Shown piece by piece: positions 47,880 to 60,605 of a stretch of 64,000 bases of DNA. The stretch is from Nissolia schottii (taxonomy: Eukaryota > Streptophyta > Magnoliopsida > Fabales > Fabaceae). The DNA lies in assembly GCA_003254905.1 (NCBI GenBank), contig QANU01005683.1, positions 37,742-101,741 of the forward strand, written 5' to 3'. A model generated the notes under the pieces. The model was not told the DNA's origin, searched no databases, and saw only the letters and a list, made by a program, of their open reading frames with translations. Position 1 is the first letter of the stretch, and each line of letters opens with the position of its first letter. The translations under genes were made by a program, and so were the position numbers.

Positions 47880-49352
47880 GTTTATAAGACAATGAAACGT
47901 GCGACGCACGCCGGAGGCAGGATCCATAGTCGAAGTCACGTCACGTCGCCCAGCCTTCAAACTCGACTCACACCTGCGATTCGCGAAGGTAAGTGGCACC
48001 TCGACCCACAACTTAATCACAAACCCTTGTCTTTCGATTTCATCCCCTTTTGTTTCAGCCTCTGTTTTTTTTATTTTTTTTTAAATTTTTTCCTGCCAGG
48101 TTTTTGCGCTCTATTTTGGGTTATGGGTTTGGGGTACCATTTCATTTGCATTCCTGTGGTGGAAGAGTCTTGTTAAGATATCATTTATCCATTGTAGAAG
48201 AGTTCCCAAATGTTTTTCTCTTAGCCGATGCAAAAGTTTTCTGTGTTGAACCATATATATTTTGAATCCTTTATCCCAATAATTTTAATTATATATATAG
48301 AAAATTAGTAGTTTTAGAGAGGGTCCTGATTGTACTGCTCCTTAGAAACGCAACTTTGAGAGTTTTAATACACACACACTGTATTGTTTTCTTTATTTAA
48401 TTAACAATAACAATTATTCATTGAACATTGAATTAGTTCATTCAATGTTGTTGAGAAGTATTATCTGTTGTTTGGGAAATAGGGAAAAAAGAGAAAGGGA
48501 AGGAATGGAGAAAAAGACAGATGTTTCCCCACACAGTGAGGGAATGGAGACAGTGTGTGAGTGAGGTTTATGAAAAAAGATGGATGAGATTGGTGTTTAG
48601 ATGTGAGACAGAAGATAGATGGTTGTGACCTCATTTTCTTCTTCTTCTTTTTCTTAATTCTTTAAACAATAATCATTATTTCTTCTTTCTTCTATTTTTT
48701 TGTTTTGTTGGCCTTGGCAAGTTCTGCCTTCCATCTGTCTCACTTCTATTTTTAGAGTTTTCTTTATTTTAATGCAAGTACTATTGCCTTGCTTCATTTT
48801 CATTTTTCAGTATCATCTTGGGGCAAAAGGTATTTGCTGCATATTAGTATTCATCCTTTGTGCAAAAGGCTTAATTGAATTACAACATTGACATTAATTA
48901 TTCTTGCAAAACTCTGAAGTGAAATTTTGAAGCATGACACATGTGTTATAAAAAATTCTCAATCCATTTAGTTCTCTCAACAAGTGCTTAATTTCTGCTA
49001 CTATGGTGTAATGCTATGTTGGATTTGAGTAAGTTTCACTCTAGTTTGACCTTTTATGTGGAGTGTCACAGTTCTCTAGTCATTGGCTATCTTTCTAAAT
49101 TTTACTTGTCGAAATATTTGCTTCTAATTTGGTAAATATGTGATCATTATCTTTATCAATTTATGTTTCTAATCTTGCACATGTTTCTAATTATGTGGCT
49201 GAACTTTTTATGTAAATACTTAAAAATATGTTTCTAATTTTGTGACTCTTTTCTGTTGCTAGTACTTTAACTATTCAAAAATATGTTTGTAAAAAGTATA
49301 GTGTGCTAATGCTGACTTTTTCTCTTTTTTGGTGTTATTATAGGTCTAAATC
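47880..49352 (+). other. Leader/intron region upstream of the hAT relic
   Basis: At 47985 an exon-like GC-rich stretch ends at a GTAAGTGG donor, and just before the hAT start an acceptor 'gttattatag' precedes the ATG by 9 bases. This suggests a 5'UTR intron of the former transposase gene. No protein coding seen. Confidence 0.35.
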
Positions 49353-51410
49353 ATGGCACCCATGACTGTGAATAACCCATTATTGTCCTCAAATCCTACT
49401 GCTCCTAATGGAAATGAAGTCAATCAATCAACACCAACACATGAACCAACACCAATTGAGCCAAGTCAGCAAGCTAATGATCAAAATGTTGGTGATGAAA
49501 ATGTCATTAAGAAGAAAAGGCGAAAAGTTTCACCAATTTGGGAGGAATTTGATCAAGTTGAAACTTGTAAAGGTGTCAAGGCTATTTGCAAGCATTGCAA
49601 GAATGTGTTCTCTTACACATGAAAAGAAGCTAGTACTACACATCTATGGAGACATTCCAAAGCTTGCTTACAAAGGGGGCTACATGTTGCTACACAAAAG
49701 AAGCAACCAATTTTCCATTTCAACCTTCTAGTTTGAGCATTAATCCTTTTTTGATGCCGGGTGCTAGGTATTCAAATGAAAAAATGAGAGAGATAATTTC
49801 TATAGCAATCATTGTACATGAGTATCCTTTCAACATTGTTCAGGGCGAAGTTTTGACATGGTCCTTTCAGTATGCAAATTATGAATTTCAAAATGTTTCC
49901 CGCAAAACAACTCGAAGTGATTGATTAGCTATCTATGAGGCATAGAAGAAGCAGTTGAAAGCTTTGTTACCAGGTGTGAGTAAGATTAGTTTGACTACTG
50001 ACATGTGGAGATCAAGTCATCAAGTTGCTGAATATATGGTTATCACTGGGCACTTCATTGATGCGGGGTAGAATCTTCGAAAAAGGGGTTTGAGTTTTGT
50101 GAAAGTGCCCGCTTCTAGACGTGGAATTGATGTAGCTGATGCTATTTTCAAGTGTTTAAAGACTTGGGGAATTGAAACTAAGCTGTTTTCAGTGTCAGTT
50201 GACAATGCTTCTTACAAATGATTCATGTCTAAGGTCTCTTAAGGACACTATATCATACAATAGTTCATTAGCTGTTGGTGGTAACTTGTTTCATGTGAGA
50301 TGCTGTGCACACATTTTAAATTTGTTGGTGCAAGATGGACATTCTAGAATTAAGGGCATTATTCACAATGTTCATGAGTGTCAAGTATGTCAACTTCAAT
50401 GATTCAAGACTGAAGGCATTTTGTGACATTGTTGAGTTGAAGCGTTTGAAAGATAAAAAGCTCATCATTGACTGCCCCACAAGGTGGAATTCTACATATA
50501 AGATGTTGTCTATTGCTTTGAAGTTCAAGACTGTCTTTCCGGCTTATAAGGAAAGAGAACCACACAACAACTATGCACCATCAGCAAAGGATTGGAAGAA
50601 GGTTGAGAAGATTTGTAAATTTCTAGAAGTGTTCAATTTAGCCACTCATGTCATTTATGGCAGTGACTACCCTACTGCAAATTTGTACCTTCCTGAAGTT
50701 TGGAGAGTGAAACAAGTAATTGACAATGCTGCACAAGACGGGGATTCTTTCACAAGAGAAATGGCAATATCAATGAAAAAAAAGTTTGACAAATATTGGG
50801 GGGAGTGTAATATGGTAATGGCTCTTGCAAGTATCTTGGATCCTAGGTGCGAATCATATGTTATCAACTATTGTTTTCCTTTGATTTATAAACCTGATCA
50901 TGTGGTTGATGAGAATGTTGATAAAGTGAAGTTTTTGCAATTAACGTATGTTGAGTATGTTGAGAAATATAAAGGAGAGTCAAAAACTAGTCATGAAGCT
51001 AATATTGGTGGTACCCCTTCTTCTAATATGACTAGTTCTGCGATAGTTACTGGGCTTGATCAAATCATGAGCGTATTTCATGAAAAACAAGCAATTCCCC
51101 CAATGAAATCAGAACTGGAGGTTTATCTTGAGGAGGATGCTTACATGCCTGAAGGTGATTCTAACTCTTTCAGTGTCTTGGAATGGTGGAAAAATAGTAG
51201 CTTGAAGTATAACGTTTTATCTAAAATGGTTGCGGACATATTAGCTATTCCAATCTCAACAGTGGCCTCATAGTCCACATTTAGTGCTGGAGGAAGAGTT
51301 ATTAATGAATATCATTCCACGTTAAATAAAGAGTTCATTGAAGCACTTATTTGTGGTAGGGATTGGCTTCGCAACAAGTATGGTTTAAAGAAAAAACCAA
51401 AGGTAAAAAT
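49353..51410 (+). pseudogene. hAT transposase (BED-finger, RICESLEEPER-like), decayed
   Basis: Plus-strand frames give the full order of a plant hAT transposase: a hydrophilic N-terminus from ATG 49353; a BED zinc finger with CKHC and THLWRHSKAC (about 49588-49667); the catalytic-core start ISLTTDMWRS and SVDNAS (about 49985-50210); CAHILNLLVQDG (50308-50335); then a 312-codon uninterrupted frame (50335-51273) with CPTRWNSTYKML, LATHVIYGSDYPTANLYLPE and the WGECNMVMALASILDPR block; and the hAT C-terminal dimerisation start STFSAGGRVINEY...DWLRNKYG (51274-51400). Breaks: TGA inside the BED finger (49619-49621), a frame change near 49700, TGA at about 49922, TAG codons near 49948 and 50068, frame changes near 50215 and 50335, and TAG at 51271-51273 just before the dimerisation motif. 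It is not functional as a whole. Confidence 0.88.
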
Positions 51411-53470
51411 CAGATTCCTAAAATATTTCTTTTTCTCAGTTATTATTTGGTACCGAGAAACAATTCAATTTAGACAATGTGTGAGAGTCTGTATCATGTG
51501 TGAGTTTGAAACTTTTGAGAGGCATACACTTGTGAGGGCTTGAGAGTGAAACATTCCATAGGTGAGGTATATGCTGTGGTGTTTTTATTAACTATTTTTT
51601 ATGCAGGTGTTGCTTCTTCAATTAATGGTGGTTGAACAACCACTATCTTAGGATTAAGAAGAATGAAGGGTGTGTGAATCTTGTTGGTGGCATTTGGCTT
51701 GTACTCTTCCCTTTGGGATCTTTATTTATCTTAAAAAATATGTGTTATTTATTTTTATCATAATTATTATTTGTTACAGTGTTCACAATCTAATGATTAG
51801 TTTGATTTCTTATTTTTAAGGTGTTCGAGCAAGAAGAGATTACTTTGAAGATTGGACGAGTTATCTAGAGGAATTGGCTTTCCTTTGATTTGATTTAAGT
51901 TGTTATTGACTGAAGTTTGCATACTTTGGATTGGTATTTTGCATGCTTCAGATATTTATGTTGGTAGTTTTGATTGTTTTGTTATTGAGTTGGTATTTTG
52001 CATATTGTGGATATGGATGGAGTCTATGGATGATTTGGTATTTTGGATATTTAGTTGTCTTGTTAAATTAGTGATTTGAATATTTGGATCAAGTTATTAT
52101 AACTTGGAGATTGGATATTATTTGATGTGTGATGTACAGGTACATAACTACTACCTAGTGGCCTTTTTAGGCATTTTTTATACATCAAGCCTGTCTGGAG
52201 CTTTAGGCTATGTGCAATCAAAGGCATGCTATATCGGCTTGTTTGATACTTAACCTTGTTAGCTCGAATATCCTTTTTTAAATTGTAGGACATTACTCAG
52301 GCTTCAGGCTAGACCAGGTTTAAAGAACAAGCTAAGCTTAGTACTGGTAAAAATTCCTCAGTCCATTGTCTTAGGCTTTCGGATTGAACTCCTCCTCCTG
52401 TTCGCCGTTGTCTGTGGCATATTGTTTGAAAATTGAACCATGTCTAGTTGGTTCTGCAAGACTTTGTATTGTTTTGCGTGCTGGGCAATCGATTGGAATT
52501 TTGTACAAAAAGTGCGCATTTAAATTTTGTATTATTTTGCGTGCTGCGCAATCCATTGAAATTTTGTACAAAAAGTGCATATTTAAATTTATTTATTTGA
52601 CTATTTACCGCATATAATAATCTAAACACATTGAGAACAATGGTTTCTACGAGAAAAGACTGTAGTCCAATGCCGTACGTCTGTGCGAATGAAATTGATT
52701 TTATGACTAGCGTCGCATCTATTCACTAATGCGTCACAATCGTTTTTGGTGTGCAAAACGACTTTTTTTCTTCTTTCTCATAGATGCGTGAGGCTGTGGC
52801 TTTTTGGTTCATAGGTATCTAGATTTAGGAAAGATAAAATCAAATATTTAATGATACATAGATAAGATATCAATACTTATATAATTGAATGAGTATCGAA
52901 AGAGAAACCAAAATAAAAACTTAAAAAAAGAATTGACAAAATATCTTAAGAGTATCAGTGTTTATTTGTCAAAAGTCTTTGATCTTTTTCTTTAAATAAT
53001 ATCTAAATTCGTCTTTCCTAATAATTTTGATATTATTGATCAGTTTCTTTAATTAAGCCTTGTTAACCGTCTTTAATGCTAATTTTTTTTCTAAATAAAA
53101 TAGCTTTTGAAAAAAAAGTTATTTATAGCCATTTTAACTCTATAATAAAAGTTAAATTTTTAATGTTTTTTAGACTAAAACTGAACCAAACCCTACATTT
53201 GATTATATTAGATTAAGAATTAAAAACAGAAAAAGATTAGATTAGATTACTGGATTATGCTATATTTGCTTGCGAGACATGATTTATGATTTATCATAGA
53301 CGTCAAGAGAAAAAAGAAATTGATTTGTGATTTATCTTATGTTGAAGAGTTTATCCACCCCACGTCGAAAGTCGGCTCAATCTTGGGGTGGCAATTGGGC
53401 GCAATAAGAAGGAAACGTGAAGGGTAAAACCGACAAACCAAGAACAGAGGCATAATATAAATCACATCAT
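51411..53470. other. Intergenic; tail of the hAT relic and eIF4A upstream region
   Basis: The first few hundred bases may be the 3' part of the hAT gene (an intron and last exon). No other gene recognised. A 63-bp tandem duplication lies at 52463-52588. Confidence 0.45.
52463..52588. repeat. 63-bp tandem duplication
   Basis: Two copies, offset by 63 bp, share 'ttttgcgtgctg.gcaatc' and 'attttgtacaaaaagtgc'. They differ at a few bases. As 63 is divisible by three, short frames on both strands stay open, but no gene is suggested. Confidence 0.8.
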
Positions 53471-53479
53471 CTCAAACTT

Positions 53480-55074
53480 CAAAAGCCACCATACTAAGCA
53501 ATCCAAGTGTCTCTCACTTATTAGCCTCTCTCTCTCTGATACGGCGTCGTCTTCTCTCAACTCTCTCCAACGCAACCCCTTCCAAGATCTTCACCCTAAT
53601 CAAACCCTAAAATCTCCAATACTCACTCTCCAATCTCCACACACACACAAACTCTCTTCTCTCTCTCGCTCCATCTCTCTCTGAAAGGTTTCAACTTCCT
53701 TCCATCTTCAATTCTCTCTCTATATCTCTCTCTAATATCATACCTCAAATTTCCATGTATCTCACTGATGTCAAATTTTTTAATTTTATTTTATTTTTGA
53801 TTTCGTGTTAGGTTATTCGTTATTGCGTAGATCGATTTATGTTGTTCTGGTTTGTGATGTGAACTGTGCGAAAAAGTTTGGATTTTGCTGTTGCGTTGTT
53901 TCTATGCGATCTTCCCCCTTTTTTATAAAAATAAAAGGGAAGAAAAAATTTCCGCTTTAATGTTCTGTTGGGTTCTCTGGTTTAGTGTGTTTCTTTTTTG
54001 TTGCTAGTTTTGGTTTTTGGGAGTCTGCATCAGATTGTTTCGCTTTGCCATATTTGTATTTAGCTAGTGATTGGAACAGTGTTCTGGACTTGGTGTGTGT
54101 ATTTTGGATTAGCTTTTTATGTTTGTTTGTTTAAAGCAGCTCATAATGAAAACTAAATCAGCTTGTAATTAGAAGTTTACTGGTATATTTATAAAACAGT
54201 TTTATCTTTGAAATACTTTTTTCTTTTGGGGAGGGGGGTGGTTACAGATTGGGTATGTTTGGATGAGTCAGTGGATGGTGGAAACCAGTAGGGAACTGAA
54301 TTTTCAGCAAAATCTATGTGCTTGTTTCACATGTGTCTGTTGTGCCCAACTACCACAAAGTGATTTTGACTGCTGCTGTTTCTTTCCCCCCCTTATCTTT
54401 ATACACTTTTCCACCTACTCAGCGAAATGCATAAGATGTGATATCCCATAGGGTATCTGGTATTTGTGATTTTTTTTATTCTTTTGTTTTGTTCGTTTTC
54501 TGCCAGTAAGTCTCGTCAATATGTTCATGAATAAAAAACCGGAACATTAATGAATTTTTTTATGTACAGGCTATAAAAGAAGAAAGAAATAACTAGCTAC
54601 TGCTATTCTGTTGAAACTACCTACTTAATAACTAGCTACTGCTATTCTGTTGAAACTACCTACTTACTAACAGAAGTAACAACTAACTTGTTGAACATAG
54701 ATAATACTTGCTAGTTACTAGCTATTCCACTCTGGTGATTTTAGAATGCTGGGAAGGGGGACTGTTTTGTTTTGCTATGAATTGGGTAATTGGACATTTA
54801 AATGCTGCCGAATCATGCTTCTACACCTTCAAAAGAATAAGTAATACATGCTGTTTTGTAAATTAGTTGGTAGTTGATGTCTTAACCTGTCTTCTTGTAA
54901 CACCTTGCTATGGCATCACCTTTGCTTAGGCAGCTTTCACATGCTATTGATGAATCCATGTGAATTGTCTTTCACTTTGAAGTTTATGCGACATCATTAG
55001 TGCCTCTGATTTTATCTGTGGGGTGCAAAATGAATTGAAATATTGAAAGATAATTTTCTTTGCAGCTTGCAATC
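53480..55074 (+). promoter_or_regulatory. eIF4A leader with telo-box, CT tracts and 5'UTR intron
   Basis: The leader is rich in CT runs (53525-53700), as is common for translation-factor genes. It contains a telo-box AAACCCTAA at 53602-53610, typical of plant genes for the translation machinery. A probable 5'UTR intron runs from the donor at 53698 (AAG/GTTTCA) to the acceptor ending at 55065 (TTTGCAG), 1368 bp, leaving a 9-nt leader piece before the ATG. The transcription start was not located exactly. Confidence 0.6.
54590..54666. repeat. 39-bp tandem duplication in the eIF4A leader intron
   Basis: The unit starting 'taactagctactgctattct' is present twice in a row (54590-54628 and 54629-54666), essentially perfect. 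Confidence 0.9.
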
Positions 55075-57414
55075 ATGGCTGGGTTGGCTGAAGGATCACA
55101 GTTTGATGCTCGTCAATTTGACACTAAGATGAATGAGTTGTAAGTGGTTTTGTGTTCTCCTTTAGTTTCTGGCTGAATACGTGGCTGAGATGCACCAGCA
55201 TTGATATAAACTTTTGGTTTCTTTTAGTGGTATCATGTTATTTTTATCCATAATGCACACCTTTGCTGCGTATAGTTACATGATATTCTTGGTTTGATGT
55301 GTTGACGTGGGCAGACTTGGAGCTGATGGGCAAGAGTTCTTTACTTCGTATGATGAAGTTTATGATAGCTTTGATGCTATGGGACTGCAGGAGAACCTTC
55401 TGAGGGGTATCTATGCATATGGTATGTCCATTAATGCATGAGTGTATGCTAATTTGTTTTAGCTTGCCATTTTATAGAATGAGATCATTGCTATGCTATG
55501 TTGTAGTGAAGTTTTCTTCAAGAACTTTTGGTATATATTATTTTTTATGTGTAGTATGAGATTGACTCTTAACAAAAACCGAGGCTTCTTAGCATCTTGA
55601 ATACTTGCCTTCTCCATTTTTCCTTTTTACTGGACTGAGTGTTCCTGCATGACAAATTTGTAAAATGATGATGTGTAACTTCTGAAAAGGTTTTGAGAAG
55701 CCCTCTGCGATTCAGCAAAGAGGGATTGTTCCTTTCTGCAAGGGACTTGATGTAATTCAGCAAGCACAATCTGGAACTGGAAAAACAGCTACATTTTGCT
55801 CTGGAGTTCTGCAGCAGCTTGATTACAACATAGTTGAATGCCAGGCATTGGTTCTTGCTCCCACTCGTGAACTTGCACAACAAATTGAGAAGGTTATGCG
55901 AGCACTTGGTGACTATCTCGGTGTCAAGGTTCATGCATGTGTTGGTGGTACTAGTGTTCGTGAAGATCAACGCATTCTCTCAAGTGGTGTCCATGTTGTC
56001 GTCGGTACGCCTGGTCGTGTATTCGACATGCTGAGGAGACAATCTTTGCGCCCTGATTACATTAAAATGTTTGTGTTGGATGAGGCAGATGAGATGCTTT
56101 CTCGTGGTTTCAAGGATCAGGTCCTCTCGCTTCCTATGTTTGATCCTGGTTAAATTTGCTTTTTCTGTTGATTTGCAATTCTGGTAGAGATTTTGTCTCA
56201 TTTTTGTTTCCCTAACATGCTTTTGTTTGATAGTTGTTTACTGTATCAATGTATATCAATGTTCAATGTTTCTATTTGGATTTTACCTCATTTATGGATA
56301 ATCGGCTGTAGGGGCTGCCAATAAGCTTGTTACTATTCGTCAAACAGCTCTTACATTTCATACAACTGCTCTGTTGTAAGACAATATATTTGTCTATTAG
56401 TTTGTTATAATTGTAAATTCATAACTGACTACTTTGAATGCGAGAAAGTAGGCAGGTTGTGGAGGCTGTGACATTGATCGACAGTCTCTTTGTTCCCTTT
56501 TCTTTTATTTCTCTCTTTTGTTCTATTTTTCGGAAAAGTGCACAGTGCTATTTGGGATGATAGTTTTATTAGTTTTTTATATGATTAATACACTTGAGTG
56601 TGATGGCCATTAAAAATTTACTTTTTGTATAGTGGTATGCACTAGTCTGGTAGTTATATGCATATACCAATGGGAAAATAGGGGGGGAAATATAAGTACT
56701 TTCAACTTGATCTGCTATTATTATCATAGTTTCTTTCTGATGTTTTGCCTTCTTTTTTACCTCCCTCCCTCCCTCCAGATCTATGATATTTTTCAGCTGC
56801 TACCACCCAAGATACAGGTTGGGGTTTTCTCTGCCACAATGCCACCTGAGGCCCTAGAGATCACAAGGAAGTTCATGAATAAACCCGTGAGGATTCTGGT
56901 TAAACGTGATGAGCTTACCCTGGAGGGTATCAAGCAATTTCATGTTAATGTTGAAAAGGAGGAGTGGAAGCTTGAGACACTTTGTGATCTTTATGAGACT
57001 TTGGCTATTACCCAGAGTGTTATCTTCGTGAACACAAGGCGCAAGGTTGATTGGCTGACAGACAAGATGCGTGGTCGTGACCACACAGTTTCGGCCACCC
57101 ATGGTGACATGGACCAAAACACTAGGGATATCATCATGAGGGAATTCCGTTCTGGGTCCTCCCGTGTTCTTATCACCACTGATCTTCTGGCCCGTGGTAT
57201 CGATGTCCAGCAAGTCTCTCTTGTGATTAACTATGATCTCCCAACTCAGCCAGAGAACTATCTCCATCGTATTGGTCGTAGTGGTCGTTTTGGGAGGAAG
57301 GGTGTTGCTATCAATTTTGTGACCAAGGATGATGATAGGATGCTGCTTGACATCCAAAAGTTTTATAATGTGGTGATTGAGGAGCTGCCAGCCAATGTTG
57401 CTGATCTTCTTTGA
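55075..57414 (+). CDS. EIF4A: Eukaryotic initiation factor 4A (DEAD-box RNA helicase)
   Basis: ATP-dependent RNA helicase of the cap-binding complex eIF4F, which unwinds leader structure for 40S scanning in the cytosol. Coding exons 55075-55139, 55315-55421, 55690-56120 and 56779-57414 give 1239 nt and 412 residues, the usual eIF4A length, with all phases consistent and GT-AG introns. Motifs by residue: Q-motif region [11 protein letters not shown] (58-68), motif I AQSGTGKT (83-90), Ia PTREL (115-119), Ib TPGR (164-167), DEAD (188-191), SAT (219-221), VIFVNT of motif [12 protein letters not shown] of motif [12 protein letters not shown] (364-374), ending in LPANVADLL. No disruption is seen. 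The start follows [16 protein letters not shown], as in plant eIF4A. The gene lies between two dead hAT transposase relics. Very likely a housekeeping gene, to judge from family and leader. Confidence 0.97.
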
Positions 57415-58396
57415 TTTGTTTTCTTCATTGGAATGAATTTATTATGGAGGCTGCAGTGATAATTTAATTTTCAAGGCCAAGGGCCTTTCTCTAGCTTGAA
57501 TTGAACTTAACACCCAAATCTGGGGAACAAGGTTTTTTGTGCTTCATTTTAAATGGGTTTTCTTTCTAATTTTGGGTCTATTAGCAACTGTTCCAAATTT
57601 TGTGAGTTTGTATCTCTAGTGTCTTATGAAATATTGCGGAATGCTGTTGTTAGCTCTGTACTTGAATCCTTTTTGTTCAAATTTTTGTTTCAATATTTTT
57701 GTGATGGGGTTTATGTAGATCTGAAACTTTAAACTCTGCTAAACTTTATGGTGGGAATATATCCTGGAATCAACTCCATTTTCACCCCTTTGATCTGACT
57801 CATACTAATTGACATGCATGCACTTTATTGCCTCATTGTATGTGTTTGAACTTCGGAGTATTGAAGTTGTGTGTCAATTAGATCTCTAAAAATTGATTGT
57901 GGCCATCTAAGCCCCTTAAAAAAATAGTTGCCAACTAAAACTTTGATGTTATAAAGTGTTTTTACGTTGATTCTTCTGTCAACTCTGTAAATTACTCTCA
58001 CACGTTCCATCAAATCGTCAAACTATACCCTTCTTCCCCAAAGCCATTATCATCCACTCATCCCATTTTCATCACCATTCTCTTCACCCCAAACAACCCA
58101 CCTCACCAAAGCCAAACCCATTATTGATCACCATTCTCTTCATCCCCAAACCCATTATCATCTATCATTAACAACCCATCTCAAAGTCATCCCCCGTCAT
58201 GTTGGAGGAAGCTTGCACGGCGACCAAGCTCGATCTAAAGGAACTCATTGCCAGTGACATGGAGGAGCAACAGAGGCATCACCACCACCTCTAGATTTGA
58301 CAATGAAGACAATATCAGCAAGCACCGCAACTCGCTCGCCATCTCTGTCACCCCAGCGTCTCCTTCTCGTTGATCATTGATGACTAGAGAAACCTA
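57415..58396. other. eIF4A 3'UTR and intergenic
   Basis: The first few hundred bases after the stop should hold the eIF4A 3'UTR. From about 57870 the sequence has 'ggccatctaagccccttaaa' wording like inverted-repeat elements and 'caccattctcttca' repeated twice. A 31-codon frame at 58198 is too short to call. Confidence 0.5.
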
Positions 58397-60605
58397 TCAA
58401 TCATAGGATAAATATCTTATTTTTGGGTCTCCACTAACTTGTAAGACAATACAGCAACAGTAGACATTCTTAAAATTCGGAGCTTTAAGCACATCAAACT
58501 CGTAATGTTGTAATTCATATACCAGTTGAGTCTTTTCTTGCTCAGAAAAATCAGAAGAATAAAACTTCTCTACAAGATGACATATGTTACAAGAGTCAAA
58601 TGATCTGAAAGCATCTTTAAAATCTAAAGCAGTGCTCAATTTGAGAAGCTCAGTTGCTTGCTCATTGAATCTACTATTCAACTCTTTCAACTGATAATCT
58701 ATCACAATCGTAAATTTATCAACACAATAGTGATGCTCAACTGTGACATCATCTCTTTTACGACATGATCGAATTATTATGTCAGAGAAAGAAGCATTCA
58801 TATCTTGAATTTGAATGAATAGCCTGATTTTTACAAAAAGAACTAACTTTTTCAAAAAAGTGCTTCCCAACCACAATCTCTTAACTTATGAATCAATGAC
58901 TTTGTGCTAGAAACCAAATGCAAAGCATTCAAAATATCTTGAGACTTTTGCTGCAATGTTTGACAAAGTTTGTCAGCTATTCCCATGATTTCTTTCATCA
59001 CATGTAAAATGAAATGACACCAAAGATTTAAGAGCATAAGTAGCATCACCTTGTTGAGAGTATGTACATCCTTTAACGGCTAAATCTTCAAGAACTAAAG
59101 TTGTTGCAGCAAACATGCATAAAAGGCTACATATTGAATTGAAATGAGAACTCCATCTAGTATCCCCAGGCCTCTGTAATGTGTCAATTTGATTGGCTCC
59201 CCTTCCTGTCTCAATCTCGTTATTTGCAACTAAATTTGCAATTTTAGTCGCATAAGCAGCTTGTAACTCATCATTGCATTAGCAAGAACAACACACAACA
59301 TTGACTATATTAGTCAAGTTTTGGGAAAAAAAAATGAATATCAACAACTTCTTTAGTTGCAGCGACAAGAGGCAATTGTAATTGATGAGCAAAGCAATGT
59401 ACATAATACACATAAGGGCATTCTTGAATGATTAAAGCTTGCAACCCCTTCCACTCTCTACTCATATTACTAGCTCCATCATATCCTTGACCCCGACCAT
59501 TTTTGAATGTTGAGATTATGATGATATAACACAGCACAAATCTCTTGTTCAAGAGTGACTGAAGTAGTATTTCTTACATGTAATACATCCATGACACACT
59601 CCTTGACAAATCCATGCTTATCGACAAATCTAAGAACAAGAGCCATTTGTTCTCTTTTAGATTCATCTCGAGCTTCATCAACAATCAAACAAAAATTTGC
59701 ATCACCAATCTCATTACAAATTTCAGTCTCCACCTTTCTAGCAAATAGATGTAAAATTTCCTTTTGAATATAGTAGGTGACATGTGTCTTGCATAATTTT
59801 GAGGGGCATTCTCCAAAACAACTGCATTCACTTCTTTATCATAAGAAGCCAAAAGTTTTAACATTTCAAGAAAATTTTCCCGATTCTTAGATTGAAGATT
59901 CTCATCATATCCTCTAAAAGCACAAGATTGAAATGTTAACCATCCGATAGCATCAACAGAGGCTTAAAATTTGTTGTGGATTATTCTTGGATAGAGCTTT
60001 GTCAATGTGACATGAAGGGTTTATCAAATCTTCACAAAACTTAATAGCAACATTGTAAGAGGAATTAGGACATTATGAGATAAAAATGAATACTCTTTTC
60101 TATTATTCACTTTTTTCCAATTGTTGAATCCTCCTGAAGAGAATGGACGTGATTTTCTAGGAAACAAATAGCATGGAAGACAAAATGCAACATCTACATC
60201 TGGTGAATACTCTAACCAAGAAAAACTTTTAAACCAATGAGCTTGAAATTGATGATGATGAGTTTCCAGACCAAAAATGGAATACTCATTCATAACAAAC
60301 TGACATGGTCCAAAATTTAGATATGCCTTATGAATTTCATCTTGTTGGTTGATAGGGTAATCCCAAATTTGTGGACGCTTTTCAAAATCACGTATCAAAG
60401 TATTAATATCAAAATTTTCTTACTCAATCCTGATAATTTTGGAAGGAGGTGGTTGAATAGGTTGCTCAATGGGTTGCAGTGAGAGTTGCTCAACAACATT
60501 TTCAACATTACTCCTTGAATTTAAAATAGATGAACTTGAGTTTGGTTCATTATCTATCCTCTCTTTTCTCTTAAAAAATGAGTCAATGATTTTCTTCTTA
60601 GTCAT
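58397..60605 (-). pseudogene. hAT transposase relic, ZMYM1/TTF-finger type (DUF4371)
   Basis: Minus-strand frames in order from 60605: N-terminus MTKKKIIDSFFKRKER; RPQIWDYPINQQDEIHKAYL; the TTF-type finger region with FQAHWFKSFSWLEYSPD and AFCLPCYLFPRKS (60130-60260); DUF4371-like FCLIVDEARDESKREQMALV (about 59630-59690); GQGYDGASNMS (about 59455-59490) and YYVHCFAHQLQLPLVAAT (59350-59405); a GDTRWSSHFNS block (near 59130-59160); and a last 159-codon frame (58876-58397). The relic ends near QHYEFDVLKAPNFKNV without the following hAT dimerisation domain. Stops at about 60420, 60024, 59310, 58852 and elsewhere, plus frameshifts, make it dead. These proteins resemble vertebrate ZMYM1 and are common as plant transposon products. 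Confidence 0.85.

Noticed and set aside
47805..48176. 123-codon plus-strand frame as a host gene
   Set aside because: No domain; it overlaps an exon-like leader with a GTAAGT donor upstream of the hAT relic, so it is more likely untranslated.
56854..57357. 167-codon minus-strand open frame opposite the last eIF4A exon
   Set aside because: It is the antisense shadow of a strongly conserved coding exon, with no domain of its own.
58198..58293. 31-codon plus-strand frame starting MLEEACTATKLDL
   Set aside because: Too short, ends in a stop after a His-rich stretch, and no family or splice context supports it.
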